DNA from: Acidovorax temperans
Lineage (GTDB): Bacteria; Pseudomonadota; Gammaproteobacteria; Burkholderiales; Burkholderiaceae_C
Direction: 5' to 3'
NCBI RefSeq assembly: GCF_006716905.1
Contig: NZ_VFPV01000002.1
Coordinates: 1,020,501-1,084,500 of the forward strand
DNA length: 64,000 nt
The notes beneath the pieces were generated by a model. That model saw only the letters and a list, made by a program, of their open reading frames with translations. It had not been told where the DNA came from and ran no database searches. This document shows, piece by piece, positions 8,649 to 16,505 of this stretch. Numbering within the stretch: position 1 is the first letter of the stretch; each line of letters opens with the position of its first letter. A program made the position numbers and the translations under genes.

Positions 8649-11251
8649 CAGCCCAGATCAGCCAGCAAGCGCTGGGCGCGGGTTTTGAGTGCGCCTGTCG
8701 CCTCTGCCACCACTTCCTCGATCAGGGTGCGGGCACCATCGGTGTCGCCGATCGCGTTGAACTCTTCCGCCAGCGCCAGTTTGGTCGCCAGAGGATCGTC
8801 ATGAGCAGCAGCCTCGCCATCATCGTCATCGTCACCCATTGGTGCAGATGCCGTGGTGATTTCTTCGCTGACCGATGGTGTACTCGGCGTGAGCGTGCTG
8901 AGGGTGGAAGGCGCTGTCAGGTCGAGCGAGAGATCTCCCAGATCGAATTCCAGCGTGTTGTTGTCTGGGGTGTCAGACGACAAAGGCGCGAGGCCAGAGG
9001 GTGCAATGCTCAGATCATCTGCGGCGCCCAGTGGGTCGAGCGTCGGAGCGGCTTCAGCCATAGGGGGGCGGGCCGTTTCTGGCTCGTCATCCAGCGAAGG
9101 CGGTTCCATTTCTGGAGCCAGGCCAGAGGCCGCAGCCGCTGCGGCGAACCCACCGGCGGCGGGGGCATCCGTCAGGGCATCGTCTGGCAGGTCGAGATCC
9201 AGGTCCAGGTCGAGATCAGAAGGCAGTGCAGCAGCCGCAACGGCACCCATCGCGGCGGGCATCGTGCTCGCAAAGCCGCCGGCGGGGGCGGGCTGAGCGA
9301 CTTCACCGCCGGGGCGTCCACCGGGTTGGTACAGGGCATTTTCCGGATCCAGGCCGCGGCCCAGTTCGGTGATGCGGGCCCAGTCGGGGCCCTCACCCTG
9401 GGTGAGCTTGAACACGTCGCCTGCCACTGCTTCCAGGGCCTTGCGGTCCTGGCGTTTGGCGTAAATTTCGCCCAGCTTGACGTGGACGGAAACCCGTGCG
9501 GGGTTGTGGCGAATCGCCTCTTTCAGAATCTCTTCCGCTTGCAGGTCGCGGCCATAGGCCAGGTAGACGTCGGCTTCTGCAACAGGGTCCACATCGCCGC
9601 CAGCATCCAGCTGGCTGGGCGAGTAGGCCATGGAAGAGCCGCCCGTGGTCATTTCGCTGTTGGCGGTGTCGATGCGTTGACCACCGCTGGCGCCGAAGAA
9701 CGAGTCAGGCTGAATGCGGCTTTCCATGAAGGAACTGTCTACGCCGCCAGCGCCACGGCGGCGCTGCACGACACGGTAAGCGCCATAACCGATCAACAGA
9801 GCCAGCAGGCCGCCACCGGCCAATGGAATCATGGGGTCTTCCATCAGCCCATCAAGGAAGCTGGGCTCTTCGATGGGTGGTGGAGGGGGCGCGACCACCT
9901 TGGGTGCGGGCGCTGCTGGTGCAGATGCCTCGGCGGCAGGGGCAGACGCAGTGGCATCGGGGGCTGATGCAGCATCCGCAGGGGTGCTGGCCGCTTCGGC
10001 TGGCACCTCGGGTGTCGAAGCAGGTGCTTGCGGGGCTGTCGGGGTGGCGGGAACGCCGGGCACTTCTGCCTTGATCGCCGCAGGCGTACTGGCCGCTGGG
10101 GCGGTGGCTGGAGCCGCGCCTGCAGCAGAGGCCGCGCTGACCTTGTTCAGGTCGCTGATGTTCTTGGACAGCTCGGCCATACGGGCATTGGCCTCGCTGG
10201 CTTGCTTGTCTTTCGCCAACTGGTCTTCAGCAGCCTTTTGGCCCTTGAGCGAACCCTTCGAGAGGGTCAGCTTGTCTGGGGCAGCTGTTGCGGGCTTGCG
10301 GTCTTCCACCTGGGCCTGCACCTTGCCACTGGCCGAGCGCTCGGCCGAGGCCACTGTTGCGCTCGGTGCGGCATCAGCCAACTTGCGGCGGAAGGTGTTG
10401 AAGTCGCGGCTTTGGGCTGCCAGGATTTGGCGAGCCTCGGTGTTGGACACCGACTTGGCGGTGGCTTCATCCGGAATCTGCAGCACAGAGCCGGCACGCA
10501 CACGGTTCACATTACCCTGGATGAATGCATCGGGGTTGGCGCGCATCATGGCCACCAGCATCTGGTCCAGAGACACATCTGCAGGGCGGTGGGCATTCGC
10601 AATGCGACCGGCCGTGTCGCCAGGCTTGACGGTCACGCCGTCGGCGGGGGCGGGGCGCGATGCTGCGGGTGCACGCACGGCGGGGGCGGCTGGAGTCGCT
10701 ACACGCGCAGGGACGGGGCGTTGCTGTGCCGCGGCGGCTGGCACTGTGATCTGGGGCGCTGCTGTGGCTGTAGGTGCTGCACTGCGCAATGCCGGTGGGT
10801 CCAGCAGCAGGGTGTAGCTGCGAACAATCTTGCCTGTGCCCCAGGTGGTGTCCAGGACCAGATCGAGAAACGGGTCGTTGACCGGGCGGTCGCTGGTTAC
10901 CCGCAGCACGGCGCTGCCATCCGCACGGCGTTGCAGCTGGATCTGCAGGGCGTTCATCAGCGGATTGAACTCCATGCCTTGGGATCGGAACACCTCGGGC
11001 GACGCCGCTGTGGCACGCAGGGTCTCAGCTTCCGCCGCAGTGATTTGGGGCACGTCGATCTCGGCGCGCAAAGGTTCACCCAGCGCCGATTGCACCGTGA
11101 TTCGCCCCAAGGCCAAAGCAGACGCCTCGCCTGCGTGCAGGCCGACGCAAAGCACGGCAGCAGTCGCCAGAGCTGAAAATTTCCAACGATGCATGTTTGC
11201 CATCAACTGATTAGGTGGTGCGGCTCGGTCGAGCGGTGTTGTTTTTCTCAT
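8648..11251 (-). CDS. fimV: FimV/HubP-type polar peptidoglycan-binding protein
   Basis: FimV proteins are inner-membrane polar hubs that bind peptidoglycan and are needed for type IV pili and polar organisation. The 867-aa product starts at 11251 with a signal-like stretch (FSALATAAVLCVGLHAGEAS), followed by the FimV N-terminal domain (LGRITVQSALGEPLRAEIDV). A LysM-like segment follows from VTVKPGDTAGRIANAHRP, then Ala/Pro-rich low-complexity sequence and one membrane helix (LAGGGLLALLIGYGAYRVV). The acidic cytoplasmic part has a DLDLDLDLDLP run, and the conserved FimV C-terminal domain (KLALAEEFNAIGDTDGARTL) ends the protein. The open frame continues upstream to 11881 inside asd but codes nothing FimV-like there. 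A second possible start is the ATG at 11203. It is fused to truA by TGATG. Confidence 0.92.
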   Translation of the reverse strand: MRKTTPLDRAAPPNQLMANMHRWKFSALATAAVLCVGLHAGEASALALGRITVQSALGEPLRAEIDVPQITAAEAETLRATAASPEVFRSQGMEFNPLMNALQIQLQRRADGSAVLRVTSDRPVNDPFLDLVLDTTWGTGKIVRSYTLLLDPPALRSAAPTATAAPQITVPAAAAQQRPVPARVATPAAPAVRAPAASRPAPADGVTVKPGDTAGRIANAHRPADVSLDQMLVAMMRANPDAFIQGNVNRVRAGSVLQIPDEATAKSVSNTEARQILAAQSRDFNTFRRKLADAAPSATVASAERSASGKVQAQVEDRKPATAAPDKLTLSKGSLKGQKAAEDQLAKDKQASEANARMAELSKNISDLNKVSAASAAGAAPATAPAASTPAAIKAEVPGVPATPTAPQAPASTPEVPAEAASTPADAASAPDATASAPAAEASAPAAPAPKVVAPPPPPIEEPSFLDGLMEDPMIPLAGGGLLALLIGYGAYRVVQRRRGAGGVDSSFMESRIQPDSFFGASGGQRIDTANSEMTTGGSSMAYSPSQLDAGGDVDPVAEADVYLAYGRDLQAEEILKEAIRHNPARVSVHVKLGEIYAKRQDRKALEAVAGDVFKLTQGEGPDWARITELGRGLDPENALYQPGGRPGGEVAQPAPAGGFASTMPAAMGAVAAAALPSDLDLDLDLDLPDDALTDAPAAGGFAAAAAASGLAPEMEPPSLDDEPETARPPMAEAAPTLDPLGAADDLSIAPSGLAPLSSDTPDNNTLEFDLGDLSLDLTAPSTLSTLTPSTPSVSEEITTASAPMGDDDDDGEAAAHDDPLATKLALAEEFNAIGDTDGARTLIEEVVAEATGALKTRAQRLLADLG

Positions 11252-11430
11252 GTGCTGTTCCCGCCCCGGAGCGTGAAAATATGTAAAAAGCACCATAGCA
11301 GCAATGTTTTGCAGTGACAAGCTGAGGTGGCGTCGAAGCTTTGGTGGGCAACCATGGGCTCTCATTTGAGGCGTAAACCTGTTGCCATTCGACAACGTGG
11401 CGTAACTGGTTGTTTCTGCGCTCGAGAATG

Positions 11431-11462
11431 AAAAAAGCGCGCAAAACGTCGGTTTTGCGCGC
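11431..11462 (-). terminator. Rho-independent terminator downstream of asd
   Basis: On the minus strand AGCGCGCAAAAC and its complement GTTTTGCGCGCT form a 12-bp hairpin with a 4-nt loop, followed by a run of six T. It lies 20 bp past the asd stop and separates asd from fimV. Confidence 0.85.
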
Positions 11463-11481
11463 TGGGTGCAGGCCTTTGAAA

Positions 11482-12612
11482 TCAGGCGGACAACAAAATC
11501 CGCAGCATGCGGCGCAGGGGTTCCGCAGCGCCCCACAGCAATTGGTCGCCAATAGTGAAGGCACCCACATACTCGGGGCCCATGGCCAGCTTGCGGATGC
11601 GGCCTACAGGGATGGTCATGGTGCCGGTCACGGCCACGGGGGTCAGATCCTTGATGGTGGCCTCGCGTGTGTTGGGCACCACTTTCACCCACTCGTTGTC
11701 GGCCGCAATCATGGCTTCGATATCGGCCACGGGCACGTCCTTCTTGAGCTTGAAGGTCAGAGCCTGGCTGTGGCAGCGCATGGCGCCCACACGCACGCAA
11801 AAACCGTCCACCGGGATGGCGGCCGAGCCAAAGCCCTCGCCCATGCCGAGGATCTTGTTGGTTTCGGCCATGCCCTTCCACTCTTCCTTGGACTGGCCGT
11901 TGCCCAGGTCCTTGTCGATCCAGGGGATCAGCGAGCCGCCCAGGGGCACGCCAAAGTTGGCGGTTTCAGCGGCAGACAGGCTGCGCTGCTTGGCGATCAC
12001 CTTGCGGTCGATTTCCAGGATGGCGCTCTTGGGGTCATCCAGCAGAGACTTCACTTCGGCATTCAACGTGCCGTATTGCGTGAGCAATTCGCGCATGTGC
12101 TGCGCGCCGCCGCCCGATGCTGCCTGGTAGGTTTGGGTGCTCATCCATTCGACCAGCCCCGCCTTGTAGAGTGCGCCCACGCCCATCAGCATGCAGCTCA
12201 CGGTGCAGTTGCCGCCCACCCAGTTCTTGCCGCCGTTGGCCAGCGCGTTCTTGATGACGGGCATGTTGACGGGGTCGAGGATGATGACGGCGTCCTTTTC
12301 CATGCGCAGGGTCGATGCAGCGTCGATCCAGTGGCCGTTCCAGCCCGCTGCGCGCAGCTTGGGGAAGACTTGCGTGGTGTAGTCGCCGCCTTGAGCCGTG
12401 ATGATGATGTCGCAGCGCTTCAAGGCGTCGATGTTGTACGCGTCTTGCAGGGTGGTTTCGTTCTTGGCTTGTGCGGGGGCCTTGCCGCCTGCGTTGGATG
12501 TGGAGAAGAACAATGGCTCGATCAGGTCGAAGTCTTTTTCTTCGATCATGCGGTCCATCAACACCGAGCCGACCATGCCGCGCCAGCCGACCAAACCTAC
12601 CAACTTGCTCAT
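11482..12612 (-). CDS. asd: Aspartate-semialdehyde dehydrogenase
   Basis: Asd reduces aspartyl phosphate to aspartate semialdehyde with NADPH, the branch point to lysine/diaminopimelate and to threonine, isoleucine and methionine. The 376-aa enzyme has the nucleotide-binding [20 protein letters not shown]-terminus and the catalytic Cys136 in GGNCTVSC. The length fits the Gram-negative class. It is preceded by a candidate leader peptide and alternative hairpins (12635-12846) and followed by its own terminator, so it is probably a single-gene unit under attenuation-like control, between leuB and fimV. Confidence 0.97.
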   Translation of the reverse strand: MSKLVGLVGWRGMVGSVLMDRMIEEKDFDLIEPLFFSTSNAGGKAPAQAKNETTLQDAYNIDALKRCDIIITAQGGDYTTQVFPKLRAAGWNGHWIDAASTLRMEKDAVIILDPVNMPVIKNALANGGKNWVGGNCTVSCMLMGVGALYKAGLVEWMSTQTYQAASGGGAQHMRELLTQYGTLNAEVKSLLDDPKSAILEIDRKVIAKQRSLSAAETANFGVPLGGSLIPWIDKDLGNGQSKEEWKGMAETNKILGMGEGFGSAAIPVDGFCVRVGAMRCHSQALTFKLKKDVPVADIEAMIAADNEWVKVVPNTREATIKDLTPVAVTGTMTIPVGRIRKLAMGPEYVGAFTIGDQLLWGAAEPLRRMLRILLSA

Positions 12613-12634
12613 TTCAACGCCCTTTCAGATTAAG

Positions 12635-12703
12635 AAACAGTGCCAGACCAGACTGTTTGCCCCGGCTCGTCTGGCCAGGGAGGGCGCACGACGGTACCGG
12701 AGC
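12635..12703 (-). promoter_or_regulatory. Candidate attenuator hairpins in the asd leader
   Basis: Read on the minus strand just after the leader ORF stop, three pairings can be drawn. GCTCCGG (12703-12697) pairs with CCGGGGC (12665-12659). CCAGAC pairs with GTCTGG a little further on. AAACAGT (12658-12652) pairs with ACTGTTT (12641-12635). The second competes with the loop regions of the other two, as alternative structures in attenuators do. The last stem has only CTTAATCT after it, a poor T-run, so it could equally control translation of asd, whose Shine-Dalgarno (GAAAGGG) follows. Confidence 0.4.
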
Positions 12704-12707
12704 TGGA

Positions 12708-12812
12708 TCAGCCCTTAATAATGGTCGTGGTTTTGGTGGTGATTGCGCGCACAGCCACGCCTGCCAGGGCGGCAGTAGCGGTGTTCAGGGTGAACGGGCG
12801 AGCGGCAAACAT
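12708..12812 (-). CDS. Putative Thr/Ile/Lys-rich leader peptide upstream of asd
   Basis: A 34-codon ORF begins with MFAARPFTLN and ends with AITTKTTTIIKG and a TGA. Eight of the 34 codons are Thr, and the last ten sense codons before Gly are Ile-Thr-Thr-Lys-Thr-Thr-Thr-Ile-Ile-Lys. Those three amino acids are end products of the pathway that asd feeds. This resembles the threonine-operon leader peptide of enteric bacteria in composition and position. The ATG lies at the expected +1 of a TTGGCC/TAGAAT promoter, so the mRNA would be leaderless. No homologue search was possible. Alternative: a chance small ORF. Confidence 0.5.
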   Translation of the reverse strand: MFAARPFTLNTATAALAGVAVRAITTKTTTIIKG

Positions 12813-12818
12813 GCTGAG

Positions 12819-12846
12819 ATTCTAGCCGATTGCGTGCATGGGCCAA
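12819..12846 (-). promoter_or_regulatory. Candidate sigma-70 promoter of the asd leader
   Basis: On the minus strand TTGGCC (12846-12841) and TAGAAT (12824-12819) are 16 bp apart: 4/6 and 5/6 matches to the -35 and -10 consensus. The ATG of the leader ORF begins 7 nt after the -10 box, exactly where transcription should start. Confidence 0.5.
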
Positions 12847-12877
12847 TGCGGGAATTGCATACACCGTTTTCCCCAAC

Positions 12878-12902
12878 AAAAAGGGCGGCCACAGCCGCCC
12901 TT
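12878..12902 (-). terminator. Rho-independent terminator downstream of leuB
   Basis: AAGGGCGGC and GCCGCCCTT form a 9-bp hairpin with a 4-nt loop, extended by outer CCCC/GGGG; on the minus strand it runs into TTTTTGTT. It closes the leu gene group before the asd promoter. Confidence 0.85.
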
Positions 12903-12926
12903 GGGGATGACGTTGCGAACCAGCGA

Positions 12927-13997
12927 TCAGGCGAGCGCCTTCACCACGGCATCGCCCATCTGCGCGGTGCCCACCTTGGTGGTGCCTTCGCTGTAGATGT
13001 CGGGCGTGCGCAGGCCTTGGACTAGCACCTTTTGCACAGCGGCTTCGATGCGCTGGGCGGCGGCTTCCTGGTTCAGGCTGAAGCGCAACATCATCGCGGC
13101 GCTCAGGATGGTGGCCAGCGGGTTGGCCACGCCTTTGCCGGCGATGTCGGGCGCGCTGCCGTGGCTGGGTTCGTACAGGCCCTGGTTGCTGCTGTTCAGG
13201 CTGGCCGAGGGCAGCATGCCGATCGACCCGGTGAGCATGGAGGCTTCGTCGGAGAGGATGTCGCCGAACATGTTGCCGGTGACCACCACGTCAAACGCCT
13301 TGGGCGCCTTGACGAGCTGCATGGCGGCGTTGTCCACGTACATGTGCTGCAGTTCCACGTCGGGGTACTGCTGGCCCACCTCGGTGACCACGTCCTTCCA
13401 GAACTGGAAGGTCTCCAGCACGTTGGCCTTGTCCACGCTGGTGACCTTTTTGCTGCGCTTGCGCGCGGCCTGGAAGGCGACGTGGGCGATGCGCTCGATC
13501 TCGGGCTTGCTGTAGCGCATGGTGTCATACGCTTCCTCGGCGCCGGGGAAGTGGCCGTCGGTGGCCACGCGGCGGCCGCGTGGTTGGCCAAAATAGATGT
13601 CGCCCGTCAGCTCGCGGATGATGAGGATATCGAGGCCCGCAATCAGCTCGGGCTTGAGGCTCGACGCCCCCACGAGCTGCTCGTAGCAGATGGCGGGCCG
13701 GAAGTTGGCAAACAGCCCCATGTTCTTGCGCAGGCCCAGAATGGCTTGCTCGGGGCGCAGCGGGCGGTCCAGCTTGTCGTATTTCCAGTCGCCTACCGCG
13801 CCGAACAGCACGGCGTCGGCATCCATGGCGAGCTTCAGGGTGGATTCGGGCAGCGGGTGGCCATGGGCCTCGTAGGCGGCGCCGCCTACGAGGGCGGATT
13901 CCATCTCGAACGGGAGCTCCAGCGCTTCCAGAACCTTGACGGCTTCGGAGACGATTTCGGTGCCAATGCCGTCACCGGGTAAAACTGCGATTTTCAT
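12927..13997 (-). CDS. leuB: 3-isopropylmalate dehydrogenase
   Basis: LeuB oxidatively decarboxylates 3-isopropylmalate with NAD to 2-ketoisocaproate, the third leucine-specific step. The 356-aa enzyme starts [16 protein letters not shown]. It has the substrate-binding arginines in the [21 protein letters not shown] region, the [15 protein letters not shown] helix, and the NAD site [19 protein letters not shown]. It is complete. In relatives leuB commonly follows leuD directly; here about 1.7 kb of AT-rich DNA with two foreign-looking genes separates them. Confidence 0.97.
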   Translation of the reverse strand: MKIAVLPGDGIGTEIVSEAVKVLEALELPFEMESALVGGAAYEAHGHPLPESTLKLAMDADAVLFGAVGDWKYDKLDRPLRPEQAILGLRKNMGLFANFRPAICYEQLVGASSLKPELIAGLDILIIRELTGDIYFGQPRGRRVATDGHFPGAEEAYDTMRYSKPEIERIAHVAFQAARKRSKKVTSVDKANVLETFQFWKDVVTEVGQQYPDVELQHMYVDNAAMQLVKAPKAFDVVVTGNMFGDILSDEASMLTGSIGMLPSASLNSSNQGLYEPSHGSAPDIAGKGVANPLATILSAAMMLRFSLNQEAAAQRIEAAVQKVLVQGLRTPDIYSEGTTKVGTAQMGDAVVKALA

Positions 13998-14066
13998 GAT
14001 TGACTCATTTTGGTTTTGATTTTGATGACAGTGCGATTTTTATATTTATATTAATTGGATGGGAAA

Positions 14067-14882
14067 TTATGGGTTGAGCTGGATGGGTAAATTTATGATG
14101 CGACCATTACGGAGCAGGCCGAGTAGGATGCGATTTCCTCGGCGTTCTGAAATAAGAGTGGATAGATTGTTGATGTTTGATATTGCGATGCCATCAAGAG
14201 ATACGACAATGTCGCCGGAGAGGATGTCGCCATTAAATGCAGGTGATCCATCGACGACTAGGCGGACTGCAACACCTCTGTTTGTCTGCAATTCGTTGCG
14301 CTCTGCATCATTTAAATCTCTAAAATCGGCGCCAAGTAGAAATTTTTGTTTGACGAAATAACCTGCACTATAGTCGCTCTTATGCACTGTGATTGGAATG
14401 AAGCTGGTCGTTGTCCCATAGGTGGTGCTTGTACCGCTGCTATATGCGGTGACTGTGCCACTCTTTCCGTAGGCAGTGGCCGAACCTGTCGAATATGTCG
14501 TCGTACTCGTTGGCGTGCTGATTGGTATGATTGAAGACTCCGAACCTGTGTACTGAGGATTTAGAATAACTACGAGATCTGCGCCAACAGTCTTGCCTTG
14601 CTCAATGGCGGAATTTTCAGACTCCGATCTGCCGCTATTGAAGGAAGCGCTGCCAATGAGTCTGTATCCACGCTTCGCATATGCATCAATGAGAGCCTGC
14701 CCGTTGATTGGGGCTGCTCTCTCTACCAGTGGGGTGACCGGTGGCGGGGCTGCTCGCATTGATGCAATAGTCTCGGGCGTTGCACCATTCTCCGGCTTGT
14801 AAAATTGTTTATATCCATTTGCGCAACCGCCGAGTGCAATAACGATTGCTAGGCTGATGATAAATTTTTTCTTTAGGGGCAT
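14067..14882 (-). CDS. Predicted lipoprotein with C-terminal PDZ-like domain
   Basis: The 271-aa protein has a lysine-rich N-terminus, a hydrophobic core and a lipobox ending LGGC with Cys20, so it is probably lipidated. Residues 45-115 (PINGQALIDAYAKRGYRLIG, then DLVVILNPQYT) look like a small folded domain. Residues 115-160 are Ser/Thr/Tyr/Gly low complexity. Residues 185-265 (GVAVRLVVDGSPAFNGDILS, then GDIVVSLDGIAI) match a PDZ domain, the peptide-binding module of envelope proteases and chaperones, but no protease is attached. The GC content is visibly below that of its neighbours. Function unknown; it sits in the island that splits leuB from leuD. Confidence 0.72.
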   Translation of the reverse strand: MPLKKKFIISLAIVIALGGCANGYKQFYKPENGATPETIASMRAAPPPVTPLVERAAPINGQALIDAYAKRGYRLIGSASFNSGRSESENSAIEQGKTVGADLVVILNPQYTGSESSIIPISTPTSTTTYSTGSATAYGKSGTVTAYSSGTSTTYGTTTSFIPITVHKSDYSAGYFVKQKFLLGADFRDLNDAERNELQTNRGVAVRLVVDGSPAFNGDILSGDIVVSLDGIAISNINNLSTLISERRGNRILLGLLRNGRIINLPIQLNP

Positions 14883-14952
14883 GCTCAGGATGTCCTTTGG
14901 TATTTATTGCAATGAATTTTTAATTGTTATTTGAAAGACGATCGAACTTTGT

Positions 14953-15501
14953 TCATCTGAAATAAACCCCTCGTCCGGCGCTTGTGAATGGGTCTTTCTT
15001 GTATCCGTTGGCTTGATGCAGTTCTCTGATCAAAATGATGGAATCATCTGATACTTGCTCTGCGTTTTCTAAAGTTGCGAATTTTTGCCATGCAGTTGAA
15101 GGGATTATCGACATGGGAAGCTGGGTCTCTAGCTGGGTGTCGATGATATCTGTTGTGGTTTTGCTGTGGGCCATGGAGTCCCGAAATTTAAAAAGATCAA
15201 GCAATGATTTATGTTGTTGTCTGTTTTGATCAAAGGGTATGTTGACTGCTTCTAAAAAAATTTTGTACTTCTCAAGTTTCGGGATTTTTCGTTCAATTTT
15301 TTCCCATTCTTTATTACGCAAACTACCTAAATGATTGAGGTATGCTTCGATCATGAATGCTGACAGCAAGAGAGAGGCGGTGCATGTGTAAATTCGCCCC
15401 TCTTCGCTAGCCTTTGCTAAGCTCAGCATATGACGAGATCCTATCCATAGGTAAACAAAAGTTTTTGTCTTTTGGCTTCCTCGGATATTTTGGTTAAGCA
15501 T
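14953..15501 (-). CDS. Hypothetical protein with HEPN-like R-x4-H motif
   Basis: The 182-aa, mostly helical protein is not one I recognise by name. Residues 40-60 (TASLLLSAFMIEAYLNHLGS) and FKFRDSMAHSKT with Arg107, Asp108 and His112 follow the pattern of HEPN domains, whose R-(polar)-x3-H motif is the active site of many toxin and defence RNases. Several other HEPN proteins are only binding modules, so RNase activity is inference. Base composition is AT-rich (about AAA/TTT codons throughout), unlike the leu genes on either side. No antitoxin (MNT/nucleotidyltransferase) gene lies next to it. Confidence 0.6.
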   Translation of the reverse strand: MLNQNIRGSQKTKTFVYLWIGSRHMLSLAKASEEGRIYTCTASLLLSAFMIEAYLNHLGSLRNKEWEKIERKIPKLEKYKIFLEAVNIPFDQNRQQHKSLLDLFKFRDSMAHSKTTTDIIDTQLETQLPMSIIPSTAWQKFATLENAEQVSDDSIILIRELHQANGYKKDPFTSAGRGVYFR

Positions 15502-15620
15502 TTGGTATGTAGTGCGTTGAATTTGGAGGTATATGAGCAGCGTTCATTTGCATGCTTGGTGTTCGCCGTATTGCTCGTGAGTGCACCGTGTGATCACGAC
15601 TACATGGTCGCTCAGCTTAA

Positions 15621-15675
15621 ATTTTGATAGCTACTGGCGCATGCTTGATAAGCGCTAGAGGCCAATTTGACTAAT
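15621..15675. repeat. Dispersed palindromic repeat, copy B
   Basis: Degraded copy: TTTTGATAGCTACTGGCGC, then GCTTGATAAGCGCTAGAGGC. It marks the upstream boundary of the AT-rich island, about 20 bp past the leuD stop. Confidence 0.75.
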
Positions 15676-15695
15676 ATTTCTGGTGATGCGCCGTC

Positions 15696-16346
15696 TTACG
15701 ACACCATGGTGTGCGCCAGCCACGGCTTGGTCGCCAGGCGCTGGGCTTCAAAGGCGCGGATTTTGTCAGACTGGCGCAGGGTCAGGCCGATGTCGTCAAA
15801 GCCGTTGAGCAGGCAGTACTTGCGGAAGGCCTGCACCTCGAACGGGATCTCTTCGCCCTGCGGTCTAACAATCACCTGGCGTTCCAGGTCGATGGTGAGC
15901 TGGTAGCCGGGGAAGGCCAGCACTTCGTCAAACAGCTGGGCCACGGTGGCTTCGGGCAACTGGATTGGCAGCAGGCCGTTCTTGAAGCAGTTGTTGAAGA
16001 AGATGTCGGCAAAGCTGGGCGCGATGATGGCGCGAAAGCCGTACTGGTCCAGCGCCCAGGGCGCGTGCTCGCGGCTGGAGCCGCAGCCGAAGTTCTTGCG
16101 GGCCAGCAGGATGCTGGCGCCCTGGTAGCGTGGCTGGTTCAGCACGAAGTCGGGGTTGGGCTTGCGCTGGCTCTCGGGGATGCCGGGCTCACCCTTGTCC
16201 AGATAGCGCCACTCGTCAAACAGGTTGGGGCCAAAGCCCGTTTTCTTGATCGACTTGAGGAACTGCTTGGGGATGATGGCGTCGGTGTCGACGTTCTCGC
16301 GGTCCATGGGGGCGACGAGGCCCTTGAGCAAGGTGAATTTCTGCAT
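15696..16346 (-). CDS. leuD: 3-isopropylmalate dehydratase small subunit
   Basis: LeuD forms with LeuC the isopropylmalate isomerase that interconverts 2- and 3-isopropylmalate. The 216-aa subunit begins [20 protein letters not shown], with [13 protein letters not shown] and [14 protein letters not shown], the swivel-domain motifs contacting substrate. It is complete and lies 12 bp downstream of an entericidin-like gene that follows leuC. Confidence 0.97.
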   Translation of the reverse strand: MQKFTLLKGLVAPMDRENVDTDAIIPKQFLKSIKKTGFGPNLFDEWRYLDKGEPGIPESQRKPNPDFVLNQPRYQGASILLARKNFGCGSSREHAPWALDQYGFRAIIAPSFADIFFNNCFKNGLLPIQLPEATVAQLFDEVLAFPGYQLTIDLERQVIVRPQGEEIPFEVQAFRKYCLLNGFDDIGLTLRQSDKIRAFEAQRLATKPWLAHTMVS

Positions 16347-16358
16347 GGTGGCCTTGTG

Positions 16359-16484
16359 TTACTTGGCGGCGCGCTCAATGGCGTTGCCTGCGCGTTCAAT
16401 GTCTTGGCCCACACCCTTGACGGTGTTGCAGCCCGCCAGCACAAAGGCCAGCGCAAGGGTGATGAAGGCGACAGTCTTGTTCAT
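16359..16484 (-). CDS. Entericidin A/B-type small lipoprotein
   Basis: A 41-aa ORF too short for routine gene finders: MNKTVAFITLALAFVLAGC, a signal peptide ending in a lipobox with Cys19, followed by NTVKGVGQDIERAGNAIERA, the amphipathic tail typical of the entericidin EcnA/EcnB family (PF08085). A clear AAGGAG sits 7 nt before the ATG at 16484. Entericidins are small envelope lipoproteins described as a toxin/antidote pair in enterics; here only one is present. It sits between leuC and leuD, as in related genomes (from memory), and may just be co-transcribed with them. Confidence 0.85.
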   Translation of the reverse strand: MNKTVAFITLALAFVLAGCNTVKGVGQDIERAGNAIERAAK

Positions 16485-16505
16485 GGTGTGCTCCTTGGTT
16501 GAGGG

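Noticed and set aside
11252-11881. In-frame 210-codon N-terminal extension of fimV
   Set aside because: It overlaps asd and its terminator, and codes for no FimV-like sequence; the signal peptide starts only after 11251.
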